Shown: positions 1-12,179, counted from the stretch's first letter. The stretch: 64,000 nt of DNA from Nitratireductor soli (GCF_001050155.1 NZ_LFVY01000013.1:140387-204386), one strand, 5' to 3'. Notes: generated by a model not told the origin, from the letters alone. Program-made: numbers and translations.

Positions 1-641
1 AGCGGGCGCAGGTGATCCTCGAAGAAGACGCGCTGCTCGCGCATCGACCGGGCTTTCATGATCTCGGCCGGGTTCACGCCATAGAGGCGGGCCACCGCGT
101 GGCTTGCGGCGATGAAGAAGCCGAGCAGGCCCTTCTTGTAGAAATTGCCGTTGAAGGCGGTGATGCGCGCCCGGCCGAGAAGCCCGCGCTTTTCCCAATG
201 GCGGCGCGATTGCGCGTCGAGCTTCGGGGCGATGAAGCGCTTGTAGGCTTCGCCATTGGCGCGGTTGCCGGCGACGCCGAAAAAGCGCAGCAGATCGGCA
301 TGCGACGGCAGCGTCTGAAAGGCGGCCAGCTTCAGCCGGTTGAGCGCCACATGCGCCGTGTTCAGGTCGACCGCGTCGATCCTCGCCGGCTGGCGGGTGA
401 GGTAGGCCAGCACGTTGCAGCCGCCCGAGGCGATGGTGACGATGCGGTGGGTCTCGTCCAGCTCCATCGCCGCCATGTCGACCTCCGGATCCTCCCAGAT
501 CTGCGGATAGACGAGACCGGAAAAGAGCAGGGCGAAAAGCCGCTCGGACAGGCCGGCCTTGGACAGGGCGCGGTTCTGATACACGGCTCGGCCGATGGCG
601 CGTTTTCCGGATAGGGCGATGTCTGCGGAGAGGTCGGTCAT
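1..641 (-). CDS. btaA: BtaA, S-adenosylmethionine:diacylglycerol 3-amino-3-carboxypropyltransferase (3' part outside the window)
   Basis: The reverse strand is open from an ATG at 641 to the window edge, giving about 213 N-terminal residues. They carry the BtaA (DUF3419) hallmarks: VYPQIWEDPEVDM near residue 45, then IVTIASGGCNVLAYLTR, a glycine-rich SAM-binding loop, then IDAVDLNTAHVALNRLKLAA. BtaA moves the 3-amino-3-carboxypropyl group of SAM to diacylglycerol, the first step of the betaine lipid DGTS that some rhizobia make under phosphate limitation; BtaB, the methyltransferase, would be expected downstream, outside the window. An in-frame ATG at 665 is a possible earlier start. The C-terminus is not visible. 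Confidence 0.85.
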   Translation of the reverse strand, partial: MTDLSADIALSGKRAIGRAVYQNRALSKAGLSERLFALLFSGLVYPQIWEDPEVDMAAMELDETHRIVTIASGGCNVLAYLTRQPARIDAVDLNTAHVALNRLKLAAFQTLPSHADLLRFFGVAGNRANGEAYKRFIAPKLDAQSRRHWEKRGLLGRARITAFNGNFYKKGLLGFFIAASHAVARLYGVNPAEIMKARSMREQRVFFEDHLRP

Positions 642-778
642 GGCGCGAGTCCCATCGAATGACATTGTGACCGGCTACAGGGCGCCGGTTACGGTGCGAT
701 GACATTGTTGCGACAGGGCTGTGACAAGCGGTCGGGCCTCCGCTGGCAATCTTCAAAAAAAGTCTCTCGCGGCTCTTG

Positions 779-800
779 TATATAATTAGATCGTTATATA
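779..800. promoter_or_regulatory. Palindromic operator candidate upstream of the ArsR gene
   Basis: A perfect inverted repeat, TATATAA, 8-nt spacer, TTATATA, sits 30 bp upstream of the ArsR start inside an A+T-rich stretch (about 776-818) that contrasts with the G+C-rich surroundings. The position suits an autoregulatory operator overlapping the promoter. Binding is inferred. Confidence 0.45.
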
Positions 801-829
801 ACATATAAATCATATAAGGATTTGGACCG

Positions 830-1168
830 ATGCAGACTCTGGATGCCGCCTTCTCGGCCCTGGCCGACCCGACCCGACGGGCAATTCTTGCCCGGCTGAC
901 GCAGGGGGAGGCGACCGTTCTGGATCTGGCCAAGCCCTTCGACATGACGCAGCCGGCCATCTCGCGACATTTGAAGGTGCTCGAGACGGCCGGGCTGATC
1001 ACGCGGCGCATCGAAGGCACGAAACGCCCCTGCAGCCTGGCGCCCTCGGCGATCAGCGAGATCGATCGATGGCTGGACATGTTGAGACAGGCGCTGGAAC
1101 GGAATTACGACCGGCTGGACACGGTTCTTGCCGAAATGAAAGAGAACGAAGAAGGGACCAAGACGTGA
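830..1168 (+). CDS. ArsR-family winged-helix transcriptional regulator
   Basis: A 112-residue protein with a typical ArsR fold: LADPTRRAILARL near residues 11-23, then a helix-turn-helix around 35-60 with MTQPAISRHLKVLETAGLI and a basic wing. It lacks the ELCVCDL cysteine motif of metal-sensing members, so it is the type usually paired with an AHSA1/SRPBCC protein. It overlaps the next gene by 4 bp (GTGA), and an A+T-rich palindrome precedes it. It probably represses its own two-gene operon; the inducer is unknown. Confidence 0.9.
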   Translation: MQTLDAAFSALADPTRRAILARLTQGEATVLDLAKPFDMTQPAISRHLKVLETAGLITRRIEGTKRPCSLAPSAISEIDRWLDMLRQALERNYDRLDTVLAEMKENEEGTKT

Positions 1169-1635
1169 GTAAGCTTATCCTGAAAACCGAAGGCGACACC
1201 CATGTGGTCGTCACGCGCCGTTTTGCAGCCTCGCCGGAGGCCGTCTATCGCGCGCATACCGAGCCGGCGATCGTGCAGAAATGGATGACCGGGCCCGATG
1301 GATGGTCCATGCCGGTGTGCGTCAATGAGACCAGGCCCGGCGGAAAGATCCGCTTCGAGTGGTCCGACGGCAAGGGCGGCGGGTTTTATCTGACCGGCGA
1401 ATACATCGCGCTGGAACCCCATAGCCGCATCGTCCATGTGGAACGGATGCATCTGCCGGACCCGACGCCGGACAATCACATCGAGACGCGGTTCGAGAAG
1501 GACGGCGAGGGGACGTTGATGACCGTGCGCATGACGCTGCCTGATGCGGCGACGCGCAGCGCCATGCTGGCGACCGGCATGGAGCACGGCATGGAGGCGA
1601 GCTACGCGCGGATGGAAGAGATGCTGGCTGCATAG
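1165..1635 (+). CDS. SRPBCC (AHSA1/activator-of-Hsp90-like) domain protein
   Basis: A 156-residue protein starting at a GTG that overlaps the ArsR stop by 4 bp. The family pattern is clear: VVVTRRFAASPEAVYRAHTEP near the start, WMTGPDGWSMPVC, then FEWSDGKGGGFYLTGEYIAL and a C-terminal helix with MEHGMEASYARMEEML. The fold is a helix-grip hydrophobic pocket. In ArsR-SRPBCC pairs of this kind the ligand is usually unknown. Reading frames upstream of the GTG overlap the regulator and are unlikely to be used. Confidence 0.88.
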   Translation: MSKLILKTEGDTHVVVTRRFAASPEAVYRAHTEPAIVQKWMTGPDGWSMPVCVNETRPGGKIRFEWSDGKGGGFYLTGEYIALEPHSRIVHVERMHLPDPTPDNHIETRFEKDGEGTLMTVRMTLPDAATRSAMLATGMEHGMEASYARMEEMLAA

Positions 1636-1696
1636 GCTCGCATGATGGTGGCGGTGGTGGTGACGTGTTCACCGCTGGCGTGATGTCGCTGTTGCG

Positions 1697-1732
1697 GCAT
1701 GGATCCTCGGGTCGGGGCCCGAGGATCCATGC
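1697..1732. terminator. Long hairpin between convergent genes, possible bidirectional terminator
   Basis: Arms GCATGGATCCTCGGG (1697-1711) and its exact complement (1718-1732) give a 15-bp stem with a 6-nt loop, lying between the convergent stops at 1635 and 1762. There is no U-run on either side, so it may equally be a palindromic intergenic repeat acting as an mRNA 3' hairpin. Confidence 0.4.
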
Positions 1733-1761
1733 CTGACCGCTCGATGCCAATCGCCGCTGCC

Positions 1762-5388
<3,627 letters not shown>

Positions 5389-5446
5389 CGGTTGTTCCCT
5401 CTGGAGCGCCATGCGTCCCTCTGGACGCACAAGGACGCTCTATCCT

Positions 5447-5502
5447 CTTGTTTTTCCGCATTTATGCGGACGTCAGGTGATTCCACCTGACTGCAAAATG
5501 CT
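5447..5502 (+). repeat. Interspersed palindromic repeat, family 1, copy 1
   Basis: One of four copies in the window, all in the same orientation. It starts with a T-rich lead, then CCGCAT-TT-ATGCGG, then GTCAGGTG-ATTC-CACCTGAC, and ends TGCAAAATGCT. Here it lies between the divergent oxoprolinase and TRAP genes. The other copies are near 43355, 46199 and 59397. Confidence 0.85.
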
Positions 5503-5535
5503 GTAAGCCAGGCAAGATGAAAAACACGTCCGTGA

Positions 5536-5575
5536 TAAAACGTCAATAATTTGTTGACATATTATCCGGATGTGC
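5536..5575. promoter_or_regulatory. Possible promoter/operator of the TRAP operon
   Basis: An A+T-rich stretch contains the dyad GTCAA-N7-TTGAC, and the second half reads TTGACA, which could serve as a -35 element for the TRAP operon that starts at 5640. A dyad over the -35 would suit repression by the winged-helix protein encoded at the operon's end. This is weak positional evidence only. Confidence 0.3.
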
Positions 5576-5639
5576 AAATCTGCCATCAGCGCGGCGAGAC
5601 GGGAACCTCGCCGACCGCTCAATCAATGGGAGAGTTCAC

Positions 5640-6626
5640 ATGCATCATCTGACGCGAACCGCATTCGTCGCCACTGCAATCGTTGGTGGGGCGATCGGGT
5701 TTTCGACAAGCGCCTGGGCACAGACCAAATGGGACATGCCGGTGCCGTATGGCGACACCAATTTCCACACGCAGAACATTGTCCAGTTCGCCGATGAGGT
5801 GAAGAGCGCCACCGATGACGGGCTGCAGATCACGGTTCATTCCAACGGCTCCCTGTTCAAGCATCCCGACATCAAGAACGCCGTGCGTCAGGGCCTGGCG
5901 CAGATCGGTGAAATCCTCGGCTCGCGCCTCTCGAACGAAGATCCTGTCTACGAGGCCGATTCAATCCCCTTCCTGGCGACCAGCTATGACGATGCGCGCA
6001 AGCTTTACGACGCGTCGAAGGATGCGCTTTCGGCGAAGCTGGAAGAGCAGGGACTGCAGCTTCTGTTCTCCGTGCCGTGGCCGCCGCAGGGCATCTACAC
6101 CAAGAAGGAGATCGGCGCGGTCGATGACCTCAAGGGCCTGAAGATGCGCGCCTACAATGCGGCGACCGAAAGGCTGGCGCAGCTGGCCGGCGCCCTGCCG
6201 ACGCAGGTCGAGGTGCCGGACCTGCCGACCGCCTTCGCCACCGGCCGCGTCGAGGCGATGATCACCTCGCCATCCACGGGTGCCAACTCGAAAGTCTGGG
6301 ATTTCCTGTCGCATTATTCCGACGCCCAGGCCTGGCTGCCGCGCAACATGGTGTTCGTCAACAAGGCCGCTTTCGACGCGCTGCCGGAGGACCAGCAGAA
6401 AGCGGTGCTTGAGGCGGCCGCTGCCGCCGAAACGCGCGGCTGGGAGGCTTCTGTCAAAGAGACCGAAGAGAAGACCCAGGATCTGAAGGACAATGGCATC
6501 ACCGTCACCGCGCCGAGCCCGGAGCTGAAAGCGGGACTTGCCGCTTTCGGCGCGACGATGGCCGAGGAATGGGCCGCCAATGCAGGCGATGCCGGCAAGG
6601 CCGTGCTCGACGCCTACAACAACTGA
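5640..6626 (+). CDS. TRAP transporter solute-binding protein (DctP family)
   Basis: A 328-residue periplasmic binding protein with a Sec signal peptide (about residues 1-27, cleavage after SAWA). The DctP core follows: ITVHSNGSLFKHPDIKNAVRQG, a DDLKGLKMR segment near 165 that in this family includes the conserved ligand-carboxylate arginine, and VEVPDLPTAFATGRVEAMITS. It captures a small carboxylated solute for the membrane subunits encoded next. GGGAGAG lies 6-7 bases before the ATG. The divergent oxoprolinase suggests 5-oxoproline or a cyclic amide as ligand, which is inference. Confidence 0.93.
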   Translation: MHHLTRTAFVATAIVGGAIGFSTSAWAQTKWDMPVPYGDTNFHTQNIVQFADEVKSATDDGLQITVHSNGSLFKHPDIKNAVRQGLAQIGEILGSRLSNEDPVYEADSIPFLATSYDDARKLYDASKDALSAKLEEQGLQLLFSVPWPPQGIYTKKEIGAVDDLKGLKMRAYNAATERLAQLAGALPTQVEVPDLPTAFATGRVEAMITSPSTGANSKVWDFLSHYSDAQAWLPRNMVFVNKAAFDALPEDQQKAVLEAAAAAETRGWEASVKETEEKTQDLKDNGITVTAPSPELKAGLAAFGATMAEEWAANAGDAGKAVLDAYNN

Positions 6627-6725
6627 CCGCCTTGACCGGTATCCGGGCGGCATGCCGCCGTCCGGCCATCCCTGTCCGTCCGCATCGCGTGTGGACGGTG
6701 CGAACGTCGATGCGGAGAGAAGACG

Positions 6726-7277
6726 ATGCGAAAATGCCTCGATTGGCTGTATGGCGCGGCCGAAGGCCTGGCGATGGTGGCGCTGTGCCTGATCGCGCTC
6801 CTGGTTCTGGCGCAGGTGCTGGGCCGCGTCGCCGACACGGTGCTGACCCTCCTGGGCCAGCCGCCCTACGGGTTTCTCGTGCCGTCGCTGGCCGAGATCG
6901 CCGGCTTCCTGCTGGTGGCGGCCTCGTTCCTGGCGCTGGCCGGCTCCCTGCGCGGCGGCGTGCAGATCCGCGTCACGCTGGCCATCGGCATGCTGTCGGG
7001 CACGGCGCGCCGGCTGGCCGAGATCGCCGTTCTGACGGTGGCGACCGCCCTGTCGGGCTTCTTCTTTTTCTACGCGGCGAAACTGGCGGCCGACAGCCAC
7101 CGCTTCAATGAACTGTCGTTCGGCATCATCGCCATTCCCCTGTGGATACCACAGGCCATGATGGCGGCCGGCATCGGCGTGTTCACCATCGCGCTGATCG
7201 ACGATCTCTGCGCGGTGATCCGCGCCCGTGCGCCTTCCTATGCGGGCCATGAGGACGTCGTGGTGGAGGAGCTTTGA
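6726..7277 (+). CDS. TRAP transporter small permease (DctQ family)
   Basis: A 183-residue protein with four hydrophobic segments (about 14-35, 52-75, 90-110 and 135-160), the usual DctQ topology. It pairs with the large permease downstream and helps dock the binding protein. It starts 99 bases after the binding-protein gene, with GGAGAGAAG before the ATG, and its TGA overlaps the ATG of the next gene, so the two are probably translated together. The sequence is variable in this family; topology and context carry the assignment. Confidence 0.9.
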   Translation: MRKCLDWLYGAAEGLAMVALCLIALLVLAQVLGRVADTVLTLLGQPPYGFLVPSLAEIAGFLLVAASFLALAGSLRGGVQIRVTLAIGMLSGTARRLAEIAVLTVATALSGFFFFYAAKLAADSHRFNELSFGIIAIPLWIPQAMMAAGIGVFTIALIDDLCAVIRARAPSYAGHEDVVVEEL

Positions 7278-8581
7278 TGGAACTGGCATCGATTTCGCTC
7301 ATCCTCGGTGTCGTTCTGCTGGTCTTGCTGGCCGCCGGCCTGTGGGTGGCGCTGGCGCTGATGGTGGCCGGCCTGACGGCGATCTTCCTGATGGTGTCGG
7401 TGCCGCCCGGCGCGGTGATGGCGACGACCGTCTGGGGGTCGATCAATTCCTGGGATCTCGTCGCCTTGCCGATGTTCATCTGGATGGGCGAAATCCTGTT
7501 TCGCACCCGACTGGCCGAGGACATGTTCGCCGGATTGGCGCCCTGGATGCGGCGGCTGCCGGGACGACTCCTGCATGTCAACATTCTGGGCTGCGCCATC
7601 GTCGCCGCGGTGTCGGGATCATCGGCGGCGACGACGGCCACCATCGGACGCATGTCGCTGCCGGAACTGCGCCGGCGCGGCTATGACGAGCGCATGGCGA
7701 TCGGCTCTCTGGCCGGCTCCGGCACGCTCGGCCTGCTGATCCCGCCGTCGATCATCCTGATCGTCTACGGGGCGGCGACCGAGCAATCGATCGCCCGGCT
7801 TTTCATCGCCGGCATTCTGCCGGGCGTGATGCTGGCGGTCCTGTTCATGGGCTATACGGCGGTCTGGGCGCTGATCAATCGCCGGCGCATGCCCGAGCCT
7901 GACCCGCGCGTGCCCTATCTGGAAAGGCTGTGGCAGACGCGGCGGCTGTTTCCGATCCTGGCGCTGATCGCCGGCGTCATCGGCTCGATCTATGGCGGGT
8001 TCGCCTCGCCGACGGAGGCGGCGGTGGTCGGCGTGGCGCTGTCGCTGCTGTTGTCCTGGTTGAGCGGGACGCTGAGCCGGGCGACCTTCCTGGAGGCGTT
8101 GCGCAACGCGTCGCGCACCTCGTGCATGATCATCCTGATTCTGGCCGGCGCCTCCGTCCTGACGGTGGCGATGGGCTATACGGGCATCCCGCGCGCCCTG
8201 GCGCTGTTCATCGCCGAGCAAGGGTTCTCTCCTTATGCGCTGCTGGCGGCGCTGACGCTGTTCTTCGTCGTGCTCGGCTGTTTCCTCGACGGGATTTCCA
8301 TCGTCGTCCTGACGGCGTCGGTGATCCTGCCGATGGTCGAGGCGGCAGGGCTCGACATCATCTGGTTCGGCATCTATCTGGTGCTGGTGGTCGAGATGAG
8401 CCAGATCACGCCGCCGGTGGGCTTCAACCTGTTCGTCATCCAGGGGCTGACCGGCCACAACATTCTCAAGGTGGCGGCGATGACGCTGCCATTCTTCCTG
8501 ATGATGATCGTCGCGGTGGTGCTGATCGTCCTGTTCCCGCAACTGGCGTTGTGGCTGCCGCAAACCATGCTCGCGAGGTGA
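7277..8581 (+). CDS. TRAP transporter large permease (DctM family)
   Basis: A 434-residue, strongly hydrophobic protein with about 12 membrane segments. DctM-type landmarks include the GSSAATTATIGRMSLPELRRRGY stretch near residue 115, GTLGLLIPPSIILIVYGAAT near 150 and SQITPPVGFNLFVIQG near 375. It forms the ion-driven transport channel of the TRAP system. The ATG at 7277 overlaps the DctQ stop; a TTG directly before it is a less likely start. It is followed after 2 bases by the regulator gene. Confidence 0.94.
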   Translation: MELASISLILGVVLLVLLAAGLWVALALMVAGLTAIFLMVSVPPGAVMATTVWGSINSWDLVALPMFIWMGEILFRTRLAEDMFAGLAPWMRRLPGRLLHVNILGCAIVAAVSGSSAATTATIGRMSLPELRRRGYDERMAIGSLAGSGTLGLLIPPSIILIVYGAATEQSIARLFIAGILPGVMLAVLFMGYTAVWALINRRRMPEPDPRVPYLERLWQTRRLFPILALIAGVIGSIYGGFASPTEAAVVGVALSLLLSWLSGTLSRATFLEALRNASRTSCMIILILAGASVLTVAMGYTGIPRALALFIAEQGFSPYALLAALTLFFVVLGCFLDGISIVVLTASVILPMVEAAGLDIIWFGIYLVLVVEMSQITPPVGFNLFVIQGLTGHNILKVAAMTLPFFLMMIVAVVLIVLFPQLALWLPQTMLAR

Positions 8582-8583
8582 AT

Positions 8584-9105
8584 ATGTCGACTGCCGAACG
8601 GAAGATTGGCCCGGTCGTCTCGGCCGCTCATCTGGCCGCCGGCGCCATGCCGGCGCTGTCGGAGATCGAGTTCGCCATGACGGTGATGAACCATTCGTTC
8701 GAGCGCTGGATGGTGCGCTGCATGGCAGCGGCCGGCGTGCCGGGCCTGCAGCCGGTGGCGGTCCATCTTCTGCATGCGGTCAATCATCGCAACCGCGAGA
8801 AGACATTGTCGGAATTGTGCATGATGTTCTCGATCGAGGACGTGCATGTCGTCTCCTACGCCATCAAGAAGCTGGCGGCGCTGGGCCTGGTGAAGACCGG
8901 GCGGCGCGGCAAGGAGAAGACCGTCAGGACCACCGCCGAGGGCGTTGCAGCCTGCGAGCGCTATCATGAGGTGCGCGAGGCGCTGCTGATCGCCAGCACC
9001 AAGCGGCTCGGTCTCGACGAGGCGGCCCTTTCAAGCATCGCCGCGGTGATGCGGGCGATCTCCGGCCAGTACGACCAGGCGGCGCGCAGCGCGACGAGCC
9101 TTTGA
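8584..9105 (+). CDS. Winged-helix DNA-binding protein, probable regulator of the TRAP/oxoprolinase locus
   Basis: A 173-residue protein starting 2 bases after the DctM stop, with the GAGGTGA at the end of dctM as ribosome-binding site. Residues about 70-125 form a MarR-like winged helix: KTLSELCMMFSIEDVHVVSY is the recognition region, followed by AIKKLAALGLVKTGRRGKEK as the wing. It is co-transcribed with the transporter, so a role in sensing its substrate and controlling both divergent operons is likely but not shown. Confidence 0.85.
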   Translation: MSTAERKIGPVVSAAHLAAGAMPALSEIEFAMTVMNHSFERWMVRCMAAAGVPGLQPVAVHLLHAVNHRNREKTLSELCMMFSIEDVHVVSYAIKKLAALGLVKTGRRGKEKTVRTTAEGVAACERYHEVREALLIASTKRLGLDEAALSSIAAVMRAISGQYDQAARSATSL

Positions 9106-9248
9106 ACTCTACGCCAGTTGCCGCCTGTCTTCGCATTGTTACGCTCAGTTATCCATTGTGACGCAACCCGCACCTCTCCGGCGCATTAATGCCAGCGAGG
9201 CGTTGATTGACGCGCTTCGTGAGACGCGGATTTCTATGGAGAGTGGAA

Positions 9249-9443
9249 ATGAAGATGTATTTGACCGCCGCCATTTCCGGCCTTGCCCTTCTTGGGCTTG
9301 CCGCATGCAGTGAAGGCGACAACACGACGACGCAGAGCGTCGAACCCACGCAGCAGGACACGGCTCCGCTGGAAACGCCATCGGCAGCGCCGGAGCCGGA
9401 GGGCACGATGCAGCAGAACCAGGATGGCACGACGAGCCAGTAG
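9249..9443 (+). CDS. Small predicted lipoprotein
   Basis: A 64-residue protein with a lipoprotein signal peptide ending in the lipobox GLAAC (Cys20), followed by an acidic, Thr/Gln/Pro-rich, low-complexity tail with no recognisable domain. GGAGAGTGGA precedes the ATG. Function is unknown. It stands alone between the TRAP regulator and a TerB/DnaJ gene, and small lipoproteins of this type are common in rhizobia. Confidence 0.7.
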   Translation: MKMYLTAAISGLALLGLAACSEGDNTTTQSVEPTQQDTAPLETPSAAPEPEGTMQQNQDGTTSQ

Positions 9444-9495
9444 GCGTTACAGCACGGGCTGAAACCCGCTAGGGCGGGTTGATCGAATATGATGC

Positions 9496-9523
9496 GCCGG
9501 GTGGGAAAAAAATCCCGCCCGGC
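9496..9523. repeat. Stable intergenic hairpin
   Basis: GCCGGGTGGGA, six A residues, then TCCCGCCCGGC: an 11-bp stem with one G-U pair. It lies 52 bases after the lipoprotein stop and could end or stabilise that transcript; no U-run follows. A weaker stem, AACCCGC/GCGGGTT, lies just before it. Confidence 0.4.
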
Positions 9524-9580
9524 CATCGCTGCGTCGAAACTCCCACTCGAAATTGCCGACATTTGCCGTTAAAAGGCGGC

Positions 9581-10291
9581 ATGACTTTTTGGGCCCGCAT
9601 AGCAGATTTCATCACTCGTGCGCCCGGCGATGCACTGTCCGCCTTTGTGGAAGCCATACGAACGGTTTTCGAAGGCGATCCGCAATTGCGTCGGCGCGTC
9701 GCTTTCTCCATCGCCATCATCGCGCTGTCGGCGAAGATGGCCAAGGCGGACGGGGTGGTGACGCCGGACGAGGTGCAGGCGTTTCACGAGATTTTCTCCG
9801 TGCCCAACAATGAGCGCGCCAACGTGCAGCGCCTTTACAATCTGGCGCAGCAGGATGTGGCGGGCTTCGAGGCCTATGCACAGCAGATGGCCGGCCTGTG
9901 CGGCTCGGGCGGCCCCAACTGCCTGGTTCTTGAAGACATTCTCGACGCGCTGTTTCACATCGCCAAGGCCGACGGTGTGATCCACGAGCATGAAACGGCG
10001 TTCCTGCAGCGCGTGGCGGAAATCTTTCATATCGGCGAGGATTATTTCGAGCAAATCCTGTCGCGGCATGCCATTCGCGGCGACGGCGATCCCTATCTGG
10101 TGCTCGGCGTCGGGCACGACACGCCGTTCGACGCGATCAAGAAACGCTACCGCCGGCTGGTTCTGGAAAATCATCCCGACCGGCTGATCGCGCGGGGCGT
10201 GCCGGAGGAATTCCTGGCGATCGCCAACACGCGTATCGCGGCGATCAACGTGGCGTTCGACCGGATCGAAAAGGCGAGGGTGCGTGCGTGA
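9581..10291 (+). CDS. TerB/DjlA-like protein with C-terminal J domain
   Basis: A 236-residue protein. Residues about 40-160 form a TerB-like helical domain with two acidic repeats (AKMAKADGVVTPDE and HIAKADGVIHEHE). A C-terminal J domain begins near 170 with the DnaJ signature HPD at 198-200. This DjlA-like layout suggests a co-chaperone that stimulates an Hsp70, but there is no obvious N-terminal membrane anchor of DjlA type. The ATG at 9581 is chosen because the frame upstream looks non-coding. It overlaps the amidase gene by 4 bp. Confidence 0.85.
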   Translation: MTFWARIADFITRAPGDALSAFVEAIRTVFEGDPQLRRRVAFSIAIIALSAKMAKADGVVTPDEVQAFHEIFSVPNNERANVQRLYNLAQQDVAGFEAYAQQMAGLCGSGGPNCLVLEDILDALFHIAKADGVIHEHETAFLQRVAEIFHIGEDYFEQILSRHAIRGDGDPYLVLGVGHDTPFDAIKKRYRRLVLENHPDRLIARGVPEEFLAIANTRIAAINVAFDRIEKARVRA

Positions 10292-11076
10292 CGAGGCCCG
10301 AGGCGAGCGGCCTCTTCACGGCCGATTTCGCCGGGGCGCAGGTGTGCCGGTCGCCCAATTTCGGTGAGCGGCGGGACGGCCGGCGACCCAACGCACTGAT
10401 CCTGCACTACACCGGCATGGAAACCGGCGAAGGCGCGCAGGCGTGGTTGTGCGATCCGCGCAGCGAGGTGTCGAGCCACTATCTGGTGCATGAGGACGGG
10501 ACGGTCGTGCAGATGGTGCGCGAGGCCGATCGCGCCTGGCATGCCGGCCGCGGCTCATGGCAGGGCATCGATGACGTCAATTCGTTTTCCATTGGCATTG
10601 AGATCGTCAACCCCGGTCATTTTCTCGGCTTTGCCGATTTTCCGCCACGGCAGATCGCCGCCGTCATCGCGCTTGGGAACGACATTTGCCGCCGGCATTC
10701 CATCGCGCGGCAGCGTGTGCTGGCCCACTCGGACGTGGCGCCGGGCCGCAAGATCGATCCGGGCGAGAAGTTTCCCTGGGAGGTGCTGGCTGCGGCGGGC
10801 CTCGGCCATCTTGTCGAGCCGGCGCCGATCGCCGCCGGACGGATATTGGGACCGGGCGATCGGGGTCCGGCGGTTGCCGCCCTGCAGCGCATGCTGGCAC
10901 GTTATGGCTACGGGTTGGAACAGACCGGGGTCTATGACAATGCAACGCGGATCGTCGTACAGGAATTTCAAAGACATTTCCGGCGCGCGCGCATCGATGG
11001 CCTGGCTGATCTGTCGAGCTGCGAGACATTGCGCAGATTAACGGACGGCCTCGACAATCATACCTCTTTTGGCTGA
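10288..11076 (+). CDS. N-acetylmuramoyl-L-alanine amidase (AmiD/Amidase_2 type) with peptidoglycan-binding domain
   Basis: A 262-residue protein. The Amidase_2 domain (about 35-170) has the zinc-site pattern LHYTGM near residue 33 and LAHSDVAPGRKIDPG near 145, with SFSIGIEIVN between them. Residues about 190-255 form a PG_binding_1 domain (VAALQRMLARYGYGLEQTG). It should cleave the amide between MurNAc and L-Ala, probably in peptidoglycan recycling or remodelling. No signal peptide is visible, so the location is uncertain. The GTG start overlaps the preceding gene by 4 bp. Confidence 0.9.
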   Translation: MTRPEASGLFTADFAGAQVCRSPNFGERRDGRRPNALILHYTGMETGEGAQAWLCDPRSEVSSHYLVHEDGTVVQMVREADRAWHAGRGSWQGIDDVNSFSIGIEIVNPGHFLGFADFPPRQIAAVIALGNDICRRHSIARQRVLAHSDVAPGRKIDPGEKFPWEVLAAAGLGHLVEPAPIAAGRILGPGDRGPAVAALQRMLARYGYGLEQTGVYDNATRIVVQEFQRHFRRARIDGLADLSSCETLRRLTDGLDNHTSFG

Positions 11077-11265
11077 TGGCACCTGCGGTCTTGTATTTGC
11101 GGATTATTTCGACTGTTCACAATATTTGAATTGATACGCCATTTTTGGCTCGTCTTCCCCTGCGAAAGACCAAGCCGCGTTGAAGCCGAGGGGCGTTGCT
11201 CCGGGCTTCGCTAATGCCAAACAACCGTCGGGCAAGATCGCCACGGCATAAATCTACGGGTCGAA

Positions 11266-11946
11266 ATGAAAATCAAAATCCTACTCGCGGCAGCGCTCGT
11301 TGCCGGTGTCTCCACGTCATTGTCTCACGCCGAAGAAACTCCTGACTATGCCCATGAGATCGCAGTCTTCTCTGCCAAGAAGGCCGCCCAGAAGGCAGGC
11401 GAGGACGGTGCCAAGGAATCTCCCAACCTGTTGCGCGATATAATCCGCGGCGGCCAGGGGAACTCGGCGGTCAAGCCGCGCAACGTCGATCGCACAACGA
11501 CATCCTCGGTCACCACCAAGAAGGCCGTCAAGACCGCAGTCCGGCAAAAGCCGTCGGCCGGCAAGGCCAAGGGCGGCGGCTCTTACCAGACGATCATCGC
11601 GCAATACGCCTCGGCCTATGGCGTTCCGGTTTCGCTCGCCAGCGCCGTCGTCAGTGTCGAGAGCAACTATCGCGTCAACGCTCGCGGTTCCGCCGGCGAG
11701 ATCGGCCTGATGCAGATCAAGCCGTCGACGGCGCGCATGATGGGCTATCGCGGCTCGGCTAAGGGACTGTACCACCCCGACACCAACATCAAGTACGGCA
11801 TGAAGTATCTCGCCCAGGCGCACAAGCTGGGCGGCGGCACCACCTGCGGCACGATCCTGAAGTACAATGCGGGCCACGGCGCCAAGCGCATGAACCCGAT
11901 TTCCTCACGCTACTGCGCGAAGGTGAAGCGGATTCTCGGGCGCTAA
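11266..11946 (+). CDS. Lytic transglycosylase, SLT domain
   Basis: A 226-residue exported protein with a signal peptide (about 1-22), a Lys/Thr-rich linker, and a Goose-lysozyme/SLT domain from about 108. The catalytic glutamate is Glu132 in VSVESNY, followed by GEIGLMQIKPSTARMMGY and YHPDTNIKYGMKYLAQA. It should cut glycan strands to anhydro-muropeptides in the periplasm. A repeat begins directly after the TAA stop. There is about 190 bp of upstream DNA with its own promoter region. Confidence 0.9.
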   Translation: MKIKILLAAALVAGVSTSLSHAEETPDYAHEIAVFSAKKAAQKAGEDGAKESPNLLRDIIRGGQGNSAVKPRNVDRTTTSSVTTKKAVKTAVRQKPSAGKAKGGGSYQTIIAQYASAYGVPVSLASAVVSVESNYRVNARGSAGEIGLMQIKPSTARMMGYRGSAKGLYHPDTNIKYGMKYLAQAHKLGGGTTCGTILKYNAGHGAKRMNPISSRYCAKVKRILGR

Positions 11947-12096
11947 TGCATGTCGCATTCAAATGGATGCATTTGAATGATAGAGAACATGCATCATTTC
12001 AAAGTCTTACAGCGTCCTTTGCGCATCCAATTGGATGCGCGGCGCCGTAATGGTCTGACCGAAACAGATGGGTACCATCTGTCAGGATCGCACCAC
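11947..12096 (+). repeat. Mosaic of palindromic repeat modules
   Basis: Three modules follow the transglycosylase stop directly: CATTCAAATG/CATTTGAATG dyad (11959-11982), a CTTACAGCGTCC module with GCGCATCC/GGATGCGC arms (12006-12050) also found at 41003-41048, and a TGGTCTG..ACAGATGG..CCATCTGT module (12051-12096) also found at 33138-33253. The shared order suggests mobile or recombining building blocks. Confidence 0.7.
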
Positions 12097-12113
12097 CAAG
12101 CCCGGGATGCGAA

Positions 12114-12173
12114 GGGTTTCGCGCGGCATGCGTCTGTTTTGAGTTGCGTTTTGCCGCGCGAAACCCTTTATAC
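12114..12173 (+). promoter_or_regulatory. rnpB promoter with overlapping inverted repeat
   Basis: A perfect 14-bp inverted repeat, GGGTTTCGCGCGGC (12114-12127) and its complement (12153-12166), is followed at once by TTATAC (12168-12173), a plausible -10 with TTGCGT (12144-12149) as -35 and an 18-bp spacer. The predicted start is near 12180, which is where the RNase P RNA begins. Confidence 0.5.
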
Positions 12174-12179
12174 GCCCTG

